Below are positions 55,190 through 64,000 of a stretch of 64,000 bases of DNA, piece by piece (the first letter of the stretch is position 1; each line of letters opens with the position of its first letter). The DNA lies in contig NC_044985.1 in assembly GCF_008728515.1 (NCBI RefSeq), positions 79,770,155 to 79,834,154 of the forward strand, in the 5' to 3' direction. Source of the DNA: Papio anubis (lineage: Eukaryota > Chordata > Mammalia > Primates > Cercopithecidae). Position numbers and translations under genes: made by a program. The notes below the pieces were generated by a model. That model made no database searches, had not been told where the DNA came from, and saw only the letters and a program-made list of their open reading frames with translations.

Positions 55190-55370
55190 GTACAGCATTT
55201 TAGTCAATATAGAGCTTTCACATGCAATGACTTATCTGAGCCTCAACAGTCTAGGGATTACTGTTAGCAAAGCCAGTGTTATCCCATTTTACAGATGAGA
55301 ACAGAGGTCATGAGAGTGACTTGTCCATCAGAGGTCAGGGCTCAGTCTAGGGCTGAAGACTGTGAGCCCT
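55190..55370 (-). repeat. MIR element (minus)
   Basis: CATGCAATGACTTATCTGAG, CCCATTTTACAGATGAGAAC and GTGACTTGTCCATCAGAGGT. Confidence 0.75.
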
Positions 55371-55929
55371 TCTCAGTGACTCCTAACAGAGAAGACTCGC
55401 CAGAGAGCACACTTACCCGAGACGTGCTTTCTCTTCTCACTCACCCCACCCCTTGTCTGAAGCATTGTAGGAGCCCTGTGACAGACCAGCTGCGAACAAT
55501 GCAGAAGAAAGGGAAACATAATTTGTCTGGAGGACCCAAAGTTCAGATGGCAAGCCAGACCGAGCCCCACGACTGTCTTACCTGCAGGTGTGTGCAGCAC
55601 CAGAAGCCCCAAAACGGTGTTCACATGTCCCCACCTGGCTGGGCCACACTCACTCCCTGCTGCGGCCCAGATTGCCTGAGGAGGTTTCACGTGGGGATTT
55701 AGGAAAATTAAGAATGATTTACCACCTAAAGTAATAAGATTTAGCACAGAACTAAGACTTGCAAACCAAGAGCTAAGGTTAGAGGAAGATATTTAAGAGA
55801 AAGAAATGCACTTGCTGTTTTTAAAAGTTGATATTTCTGTAGTAAGAATGAAGAACTAAGAGTACAAATAATTGTTTTTACAGTGAAATGACACAGAGGA
55901 ATGTTCTAAGTAAAGCGGGGCAATACATT

Positions 55930-56115
55930 TATACGTAAGATGCAATGTGTTCGTCATTTTATTTAATTCTTGGAACGCAACCTTGAATCGTTATTCTCAC
56001 TTCTCACATGAGGAAACTCAGGCTTACCGAGTTTGAGTGACTTACTTAAGGCCATATAGGGAGTGAGTGAAGACAAAATTTGAACTCAGACTACAAATCC
56101 CATTTCTTTTCAGGA
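55930..56115 (-). repeat. MIR element (minus)
   Basis: CATGAGGAAACTCAGGC, TTAAGGCCATATAGGGAGTG and TTTGAACTCAGACTACA. Confidence 0.78.
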
Positions 56116-56439
56116 TACTGCACTACAATCTAAGTACAGCTTACCTGGTCTCATTTTTATTTTCCATTATGTCCCATCTCTGTAACTCATTATTCAAATG
56201 AGTTTGTATTATTATAGTGGGAACCTACTTATCTGATTGTCTAACTTCTAAGGAACAGGAAGTAGGCCAAAACTCTTCTGAGAAACATAATAGATGTTAC
56301 AGCGTTCACATGTGAGAAGATTCTCCTTGGCAGTCATTCTGTCTTTCAAGTATACTCTGTAATTATTTTGGATGTTTATAGGACTGCAATGATAGGATAC
56401 TGCAGGAGCTTTCCCTCTGATCTTCCAATGACTGGCTGC

Positions 56440-56710
56440 TTTTCCAACTTCAGTTCCCATCTTAAATGTTACATCCTCTGAGAGGCTTTCTCCGCCCCTT
56501 GCTGCTCCCTGTTCTTTATAGCACTTTTTATAACAATTGGTAATTATGGACTTATTTGTTTATTGCCTGTCTTCCCCATAACATTGTAAACTCCCCAAAG
56601 GCAGGAAACATGGCTGTTTATTCAGCAGTGTTTCCCAACACTTATGGTACCTGGCACAAAGTAGCCACTCAGTAAGTGTTCATGGGATGGATGGATGGAT
56701 GGACAAATGG
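56440..56710 (+). repeat. L2 3' end with (GGAT)n
   Basis: CTCTGAGAGGCTTTCTCCGC, TTATTTGTTTATTGCCTGTC, CTCCCCAAAGGCAGGAAACA and CAGTAAGTGTTCATGG follow the L2 3' UTR, ending in GGATGGATGGATGG. Confidence 0.88.
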
Positions 56711-56884
56711 ACCTGTGGAAATAGGTGGTTTGGTCGTCTGACCTAGGGAAGACCGGATTACGTTTTGAGCTAGGGTAGCTCAATCACCCTTTCCATATAA
56801 ATAACCTTGAGATTTGGTGGCCTCCCAAAGACAATAGACAGGAACTATGAAGCCAGTCCACTGGGACAGGAGGAGGAAGGAAAG

Positions 56885-57470
56885 TAACATCTACTGAGCC
56901 CTTAACAAGTACAAAGCAATGAACTATTAAAAGTAATGGTGGCTGGATGTGATGGCTCAGTGGTGGCTCACGCCTGTAATCCCAGCACTTTGGGAGGTTG
57001 AAGCAGGTGGATCACAAGGTCAGAAGTTCAAGACCTGCCTGGCCAAGATGGTGAAACCCTGTCTTTACTAAAAATACAAAAATTAGCCAGGTGTGGTAGC
57101 AGGTGCCTGTAATCCCAGCTACTTGGGAGGCTGAGGCAGGAGAATCACTTGAAACTCAGGTGGCAGAGGTTGCAGTGAGCCGAGATCGTGCCACTGCACT
57201 CCAGCCTGGGTGATGGAGTGAGACTCCGTCTCAAAAAAAAAAAAAAAAAAAAAGAAGTAATGACAAAACCCGCAATTACTCTTGCACCAACCTAATAGCT
57301 ATACATGGACTTATTTAACATAAAAAGCACTGCAGGAGAAAGAAATCACCCCTATTTTACAAATGAAAAAAGTGAGACTTACACTGGTGAGGTTGCCCAA
57401 GGTCACCCAACAAAGTGGCAGAACCAGGATATGAAGTTAATCTGTCACTTTGAAGACCATGCTTTTTTTT
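56885..57470 (-). repeat. MIR split by an Alu
   Basis: ACATCTACTGAGCCCTTAAC on the left, then after the Alu CCTATTTTACAAATGAAAAA and GGTTGCCCAAGGTCACCC. Confidence 0.78.
56941..57252 (+). mobile_element. Alu with duplicated 5' end
   Basis: The start reads GGCTGGATGTGATGGCTCAGTGGTGGCTCACG across 56941-56972 or so, i.e. GTGATGGCTC followed by GTGGTGGCTC. The first part of the element is thus partly duplicated. Ends in a 22-nt A tail; flanks share AAGTAATG. Confidence 0.88.
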
Positions 57471-57488
57471 TTTTTATGAAGCAAATTT

Positions 57489-57774
57489 GGCCAGGCACAA
57501 TGACTCATGCCTGTAATCTCAGAACTTTGGGAGGCCAAGGTGAGAGGGTCGCTTGAGCTCAGGAGTTCAAGACCAGCGTAGGTAACATGGCAAAAACCCC
57601 ATCTCTACAAAAAATACAAAAATTAACTGGGCATGGAGGTGTACCTGTGGTCCCAGCTACTCAGGAGGCAGAGTTGAGAGGATCACTTGAGCCCAGGAGG
57701 TCAAGGCTACAGTGAGCCATGATCATACCACTGTACTCCAGCATAGGTGACAGAGTGAAATCTTGTCTCAAAAA
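57489..57774 (+). mobile_element. Old Alu with 11-bp target-site duplication
   Basis: Diverged complete Alu. Perfect duplication GAAGCAAATTT at 57478-57488 and 57775-57785. Confidence 0.92.
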
Positions 57775-57789
57775 GAAGCAAATTTACTT

Positions 57790-58790
57790 TAAAACATGTT
57801 TTCCTTTTTTTGTTGACCCATAACTTACATACAAGAAGTGCTTATATTTTAAGTGTGCAGTTGATAACAAATATGTATACACCCTTGTACCACCACCCAG
57901 ATCAAGAAATAGTACATTTCTAACTACGGAGAAGTCCTCCCCAATTCCAGTATCTCCATGGTAAGCACAGTTTTGACTTCTATCATCACCGGCTCCTGTT
58001 GCCTGTTTTTAAAGTTCACATGATGGAACCTTAATAGTATGCCCTCTTTGTGTTAGGACTTTTTTTTTTTTAGACAGAGTCTCACTGTGTTGCCCAGGCT
58101 GGAGTGCAGTGGTGCTATCTCAGCTCACTGCAAGCTCCGCCTCCTGGGTTCAAGCGATTCACCTTCCTCAGCCTCTCAAGTAGCTGGGACTACAGAAGCC
58201 CACCACCATGCCCAGCTTTTTTTAAATTTAATTTTATATAATTTTTTGTATTTTTAGTAGAGATGGGGTTTCACTATGTTGACCAGGCTGGTCTTGAACT
58301 CCTAACCTCATGATCCGCCTGCCTCAGCCTCCCAAAGTGCTGGGATTACAGGCGTGAGCCACTGTGCCTGGCTGTGTTAGGACTCTTTTGTCTGTGGATT
58401 CATCTATGTTGTTGCTTGCAGCAGCAATTGATCTTTTTCATCGCCGAGTTATATTACCGTGAATTACTGTAATCACAATCTGTTCTACTATTGACAGACA
58501 TTTGCATTGTTTTCAGTTTTATTAATAAAGTGCTATGAAAGTTCTTGAACATTTGTTTTGGTGGACATAAGCACTCATTTCTGTTGGGTACACACTTGGA
58601 AATTGGACTTGCTAGTTATGGTGTGCATATATTTGGCTGTAGTTGATGCTGCTAAACAGTTTATCAAAGTAATTACATCAATTTACACTCCTACCAGTCA
58701 TGCAGAGAATTCCCATTGCTCCATATCCTTGACAGGTGTTACTATCATCAGCTCTTTTCATTTGAGTCGCTCTGGTGAAGGTAAGCCATG
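57790..58790 (-). repeat. L1M 3' region split by an Alu
   Basis: CCACCCAGATCAAGAAATAG on the left and, after the Alu, TTCATCTATGTTGTTGC, GTGGACATAAGCACTCATTT and TTACACTCCTACCAG: an old L1 read in reverse. Confidence 0.75.
58061..58373 (-). mobile_element. Alu in L1M, 11-bp target-site duplication
   Basis: Reverse Alu with an extra T/A-rich stretch (about 58218-58242) in the middle. Duplication GTGTTAGGACT at 58050-58060 and 58374-58384. Confidence 0.92.
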
Positions 58791-59299
58791 CTCTTATAAA
58801 CTATGAATGGCACCTTAGAATGACTTATAAGCCCTCAGAAAAGGAAAGACCAAGAGTTTGCTTCTGGATCTTACATGAATCTGACTTGATACTACTCCCT
58901 GGTCTCAATAAAATGAGGCTTACATTTCTGGCCACCTACTAGGTGAAGGGGAGTCTCCCCAAAGAATAGAAACAGACTAACAACTGGCTCACAAATGCGA
59001 TTAAGGCAAATAGAGAAATGGGTCAGAGCCAAGGGCAAGACTTTCACCTCTATGGTCAGAACCACAGAGACCTCCAACAGAGGGGTGAATAAAGCCTCGC
59101 CAAAGTCAGTCCACCTTTTAAACTGGACTATTAGAGCAGAACTAGTTTGAACTTAGTAAGGAAGTGCCTGCCTCATGTAGAGGGTCAGACAACTGTCACT
59201 ACAGTTATTGTATTTTGAGCACTTTGTATGTGCTACACACAGTGCTTTTCGCTTTATAGAATGTAATAGTTAGGACTGTTGGGTTGTAAATAACAGAAT

Positions 59300-60262
59300 C
59301 CAACCTAATTTTTAAAATATTTATTTTTATTTCCAGGGTACATGTGCAAGATGTGCAGGTTACATAGGTAGACATGTGGCATGGTGGTTTGCTACACCTG
59401 TCAATCCATCACCCAGGTATTAAGCCCAACATGCATCAGCTGTTTTTTCTAATGCTCACCCTTCCCCGACCCTACCTCCTGACAGGCCCCAATGTGTGTT
59501 GTTCCCCTCCCTATGTCCATGTGTTCTCATTGTTCAGCTCCCACTTATAAGTGAGAACATGTGGTGTTAAGTTTTTTGTCCCTGCATTAGTTTGCTGAGG
59601 ATAATGGCTTCCAGGTCCATCCACGTCCCTGTAAAGGACATGATCTCATTCTTTTTTTATGGCTGCATAGTATTCCATGGTGTATATGAACCACATTTTT
59701 CTTATCCAGTCTATCATTGATGGACATTTGGGTTGATTCCATGTTTTTGCTATTGTGAATAGTGCTGCAATGAACATATGCGTGCATTTATCTTTGTAAC
59801 AGAATGATTTACACTCCTTTGGGTATATACCCAGTAATGGGATTGCTGGGTCAGATGGTATTTCTGGCTCTAGATCTTTGAGGAATCACCACACCATCTT
59901 CCACAATGGTTGAACTAGTTTACATTCCCACCAACAGTGTAAAAGTGTTACTATTTCTCCACAACTTTGCCAGCTTCTCTTGTTTCTTGACTTTTTAATA
60001 ATTGCCATTCTGACTGGCATGAGATGGTATCTCACTGTAGTTTTGATTTGCATTTCTCTAATGATCAGTGATGTTGAGCTTTTTTTCATATGTTTGTTGG
60101 CTGCATGAATGTCTTCTTTTGAGAAGTGTCTGCTCATGTCCTTTGCCTACATTTGAATGGGGTTGTTTGTTTCTTGTAAATTTGTTTAAGTTCCTTGTAG
60201 ATTCTGGATATTAGACCCTTGTCAGATGGATAGATTGCACAAATTTTCTCCAACTCTGGACC
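59300..60262 (-). mobile_element. 5'-truncated L1 (L1P-like), 3' UTR and ORF2 end
   Basis: Read on the minus strand this is the last ~0.7 kb of L1 ORF2 plus the 3' UTR. Plus-strand landmarks are GGGTACATGTGCAAGATGTG, GGCTGCATAGTATTCCATGG, TGGGTATATACCCAGTAATG and GGTATCTCACTG. A frame at 60137-59886 still reads as the ORF2 C-terminal domain, but the element has no ORF1, endonuclease or reverse transcriptase and is dead. Confidence 0.93.
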
Positions 60263-61335
60263 GACCTGCTTATTAATAAAGGTTAATTTACTTAAAGGAC
60301 AGCTATTCTGAGATTCTCCTTCTCTTTATATAAAGGTGATAAAATTTATTCCTTGTTATGCAATAATGATGGGTGGATGATAATTGCTGCTTGTTATTGG
60401 TAAATGTTCCTTTTAACTATACGTATAGTTTGTAACACTAGGCCATTCCCCTCTTCCCACCAATCAATATTTTTCTTTTGAAGTGTGTGTGGGGCTGAAT
60501 TTTGCTGCTACATGGCAAGCAGGTGAGAAAGTTACTGTTTCACACTGTTCTCTAATACATGTGCACTTTCATCCTGTATCCAAGAATAGCCCTCAGGTTC
60601 TTGTCAGCAACATCCTCTCTATTCATGTAGTCAAAGGTTAGGTGAGTTTGTGTATCTGATTTCTCAGCATATCACTAATTTAAGGCAGCAAAGTAGAGAA
60701 TGGGGAGAGGCTACTTGAGTCAAAATGAAGCCAAAATGAAAGTTTAGTGAACCAGAAAGGAGAATTAGAAAGGTATTAATGGTAAAGCATAGTCTGGACC
60801 ATTTAATTTAGGGATAAAACAGTTGAATATCTACCCAACAATTTACAGCATAATATTGTTTGTTGTCTATAAGGGTGACCCTAAGTCATCAACAAATACA
60901 TTTTCTCTAGTGTGTCGTATTTAAGATCATAGAAATTTGTATATCTTTTAAAAGATGCCCGTAAGAAGAGTTAAAATGTTTAGGTTTTTCACACTTAGAG
61001 AGTTATAATAAGCTGTAAAAGTCTTTTATGTGGAATAATTTAGTTCTTGGCAATAGAAGATAAGTGAAGGTATCACTCTAAGAAGTAAAAAGAGAAATAG
61101 ATGTATTATTGATTACTTGACAAACAGTGTCATGTGTGGCTTGAATGATGAATTTAGTTGACTACTTAGTGTGAAACTGCTTCTTTAGATTTCTGCACAC
61201 CCATCTGTGTAATGAGTTAGCTAATCCAGAACATTTCTAGGCATGGCACCATAGTAGGTGGTTTCCAAGTCTCTGGCACTTTATTCACTTTATTAGGTGG
61301 ATTCTGTCACTGAAGTATTTCTCTGCAACCAATAA
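60263..61335. other. Intergenic stretch with no recognised feature
   Basis: AT-rich unique-looking sequence; nothing supported on either strand. Confidence 0.4.
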
Positions 61336-61476
61336 TTCTCTTTTCTTCTCTTCTTTTTCTTCCTCCTTCTTGCTTCTTTCTTTTCTTCCTTCTTTCTTTT
61401 CTTCTTCTTCCTTCTTTTTTCTTTCTTTCTTCTTTCCTCCTCCTCCTCCTTCTTCTTCCTCCTTCTCCTCCTCTTT
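61336..61476. repeat. Homopyrimidine tract (CTT/CCT)n
   Basis: About 140 bases of almost uninterrupted C and T on the plus strand (one G near 61369). Its complement reads as Lys/Arg/Glu-only frames, which are artefacts of the repeat. Confidence 0.95.
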
Positions 61477-61556
61477 ATTTTAAAAAACTCCATTAACTCT
61501 TAATACAAAATATCAGATTTACTATCTATAACACAGTTATATTGCTTAGGATGAAA

Positions 61557-61631
61557 ACATTGCTTACCTATCAAGCAAATATTCTTCCCATTGCGTGGGA
61601 GGCAAGAATTCTGCCACTGAACCAGCAATGC
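61557..61631 (-). pseudogene. tRNA-Gly(CCC)-like pseudogene
   Basis: The first 39 nt on the minus strand (61631-61593) match tRNA-Gly-CCC at about 36 of 39 positions. They include the A-box TGGTTCAGTGG and a CTCCCAC anticodon loop. A GCAATGT at 61563-61557 can pair with the 5' GCATTGC, giving a 75-nt unit with an acceptor stem. The T-arm and B-box are not recognisable, so it is probably inactive. Confidence 0.55.
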
Positions 61632-61829
61632 TTCCTCATATTCTTCTCATTTCTTGGTGTTTATGCAGTTGTCTGTGCTCATTGTTAATAGTTGCTATTT
61701 GGTTGCAGTTAAAGATTGGCCTCTGGTTACCCTATGAGTAAGGAACCATTAATGAATTGATTTGGGGGGCTGTGTTACATATTCTGCTTTTAGGGCTAAT
61801 TTTAAAATTAGCTATTAAATTTTAAATAC

Positions 61830-62745
61830 TTTAATTTTTAAAAATTGTTTTAGATAGAAAAATTGAGAAAATAGGAGAGAGAGTTTCTATATACCTCACA
61901 CCAGTTTCCCTTGCCAACATCTTACATTAGTATGGTACAATAGTTATAATTAAGAAATCAATACATTTTTATTAACTAAAGTCCATACATTATTCAAATT
62001 TCTTTTGTATTTACCCAGTGTTATCTTTCTAGGATCCTATCCAGGACACCACATTCCACTTAGTTATCATATCTCATTAGACTCCTCTTGGCTGTGATCA
62101 TTTTTCACACTTTTCTTGGTTTTGATGACTTTTACAGCTTTGAAGAGCTCTGGTGAGATATTTTGTAGACTGTCCCTCTATTAGAGATTGTCTGATGATT
62201 TTCTCGTGGTTAGATTCGGATTGTGTATTTTGGGAAGAAAGACCACAAAGTGTCATTTTTATCACATCATATCAAAGGCACACACTATTCACGTAATTTA
62301 TAACTTTTGATGTTGAACTTAAGCATCTTGGCTGAGGTAGTGTTTCTCAGGTTTCTTCACTGTAAAGTAACTTTTCTCCCCTTTCCTCCTTCGTTTGCTG
62401 TACTCTTTGGAAAGAAGTCAGTATGGGTAGCCCCCACTTAAGAGTGGAGTATCTACATAAATTATTTGGAATTCTTCTGCCAAGATTTGTCTCTTCATTT
62501 ATTAATTATTCAATCAATTATTTATCAGTATGAACTTAGTTATTTTATACTTTGTGTTATAATCAGATACTACTTTATTTTATTGTCCAAACTGTTCCAG
62601 CTTTGGCCACTGGAGCTCTTTTAGTTAGCTCCTCGCTTCCCTTTGATGGACTTTCATGGTTGTTTTTGGTTTATTTTTAAAAATCACTTCAGTTTCTAGC
62701 ACTACAGGATGCTCTAGGCTTATCTTGTGTATTTCCTAGAAGCGG
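61830..62745 (-). repeat. L1M fragment (minus)
   Basis: GGTGAGATATTTTGTAGACT, ATTGTCTGATGATTTTCTCG, TTCTTCACTGTAAAGTAAC and TGTTCCAGCTTTGGCCACTG occur in the order of old mammalian L1 in reverse. Confidence 0.7.
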
Positions 62746-64000
62746 TCATTTCTCCAAGGAGTAGGGCTAATTTTGATGTATGATTTTACGTCTTAAGTAA
62801 AAAAGGCTTAGCTAAGGACAGGTTCAAAGTCAGTCAGAAAACATTTGCTAACGTGCACTCATACAACCATTACCACACCTAAACTCTGCGGCAGGATGAG
62901 AAAGATAGGTACGTACACTCCAGCCAACCCATTACTGGTATTCCTGCTTGGTTCCAAGTTTCAGGCAGCCTGTTATCTTCATTCCTCCTTAAACATTATT
63001 ATGAGTGACATAACAGACAGACTAATTGCAGATGAGAGGAAAACAAACCCAAACATTTTCGCTCCAAATTATCAGTACTATAGTGTGAGAAGAGACTCAT
63101 GATATATACATTGCTTTTCAAACCAGTGGTACACACACCTCAGGGTACAAAGCAGCAAGTCAAGGAAGAGGCAAAATCAAAGTAGTATCTTAGTGTATCA
63201 TCCAATGTCTTTAATACTTAGGGTTACTCAATAATAACAAGTTGTTATTAAAGCTAAAGGGGTAAAATTCTATTTTCAGATTGAAACCAAGTTTGACATA
63301 TGAAAAATTTAAATTTACTTAAAAATAAATGAAACATGAATAATTTTATATTGGTGGAGCTAGCTACATGTTCATATTTGAAGGGTCCTTTATTATTATT
63401 GGTGATTTGATCAAAGTTTTAAGAAATGCTGATATGGAGTAACAGTAAATTAGCACTAATTGGTTAATAATCTTTAGCTAACAGTTAAAAATGGCTTGTT
63501 TTGTCCTGGAAAGCCAACCATTCAAGACTAGAATTGGCCCCTAAGGGAAATGTATGGCTCCTCTTCATTCTCCCTCACTTCCTCCCAGAGGAGAAGCACT
63601 GTTCTAGTTAGGACAGGTTCAAGAATCCAAAGTTGTGTTCTTGGGGATTTGATCACTTCAGATTTCTCTTGAATTTCTAGGCCATGAGGCTGGAGTGTAG
63701 GGAAGCTGCCCATCCTTAGGCAAGTCTGACCAGCTCTTCTGGGCCCCCCACCCCCATTTTTCTGGACCCATCAGAAGGACCTGGACTCTTTTCATTCAGG
63801 GTTCCTTTGCCCCAGGAAGACCTAAAGTGGGCAGTCTGGACCAGAGCTGCTTTAAGTATTAGAAAAGATATTATCCTACTTCTCTTTATATGCTGGCTTT
63901 CTCTTTCTGGAATTTGCCCTTCCCTTGAAATAAGATGTAGAAAGTCAAGCTGTGAATGTGGGTTTAGGAAAAAACAAGCAACCTCTTGGCCTCTTTTGGG
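62746..64000. other. Right-end intergenic sequence
   Basis: No coding exon or repeat that I can name. In human the next gene on this side is HECW2, transcribed toward STK17B; its 3' end may lie near or beyond this edge, but nothing here demonstrates it. Confidence 0.4.

Noticed and set aside
55295..55702. 135-codon open frame on the plus strand
   Set aside because: It begins inside a MIR, has no domain, and the opposite strand is also open over the same bases.
59886..60137. L1 ORF2 C-terminal frame as a gene
   Set aside because: A fragment of a 5'-truncated, dead L1; kept only as part of that element.
61293..61493. Lys/Arg/Glu-rich frame on the minus strand
   Set aside because: Purely the complement of the homopyrimidine tract.
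62800..64000. Search for the HECW2 terminal exon near the right end
   Set aside because: No HECT-domain C-terminal reading frame is visible on the minus strand; only unassigned sequence is present.
1..64000. Search for CRISPR arrays, operons, or a novel non-eukaryotic system
   Set aside because: No regularly spaced repeats with unique spacers and no clustered prokaryotic genes; all regular structures are primate retroelements, microsatellites or exons.

Overview
This window is primate nuclear DNA. It is packed with full-length Alu elements in both orientations, together with L1, L2, MIR, MLT1 and MER1 repeats, and its one recognisable protein-coding gene is spliced with GT-AG introns. That gene is STK17B (DRAK2, a DAP-kinase family serine/threonine kinase), on the minus strand. 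Its seven coding exons lie at 35640-35519, 28830-28618, 18078-17934, 15925-15799, 13545-13497, 12055-11876 and 10293-10011. Joined, they give 1119 nt, i.e. 372 codons plus TAG, with no frameshift or internal stop. Compared with the human protein as I remember it, I see about eight conservative changes. One CpG-rich Alu (22514-22811) also has a 3' end I associate with Old World monkey AluY. I therefore infer a non-human catarrhine, probably a cercopithecid. The locus would correspond to human 2q32-q33, beside HECW2, but no HECW2 exon is visible here.

Layout. 1-5720: an ancient, broken class I endogenous retrovirus on the minus strand. It has one recognisable LTR (4997-5720), a proline-type primer-binding site, gag and pol relics, and a later truncated Alu inside gag. 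5721-10010: STK17B 3' UTR and flank, containing a MER1-type hAT transposon with an intact 8-bp target duplication and one Alu. 10011-35684: coding exons and introns, with Alus, L1M, MIR and L2 pieces in the introns. 35685 to about 43400: intron 1. About 43080-44180: a strong CpG island, the presumed STK17B promoter, probably bidirectional. 44200-64000: intergenic DNA with an MLT1 LTR, a diverged 50-bp tandem repeat, several L1/L2/MIR relics, many Alus, a 5'-truncated L1, a long homopyrimidine tract and a tRNA-Gly-like relic.

The most unusual structure is at 16301-16514 in an STK17B intron. It is a retrocopy with a poly(A) tail and a 16-bp target-site duplication. Its body (16316-16494) is nearly identical to sequence at 18784-18970, only 2.4 kb away in the next intron. 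The copied source ends about 14 nt after AATAAA hexamers on the plus strand. This implies that a polyadenylated RNA antisense to STK17B once existed and was reinserted into the same gene. I found no bacterial-type system, CRISPR array or operon.
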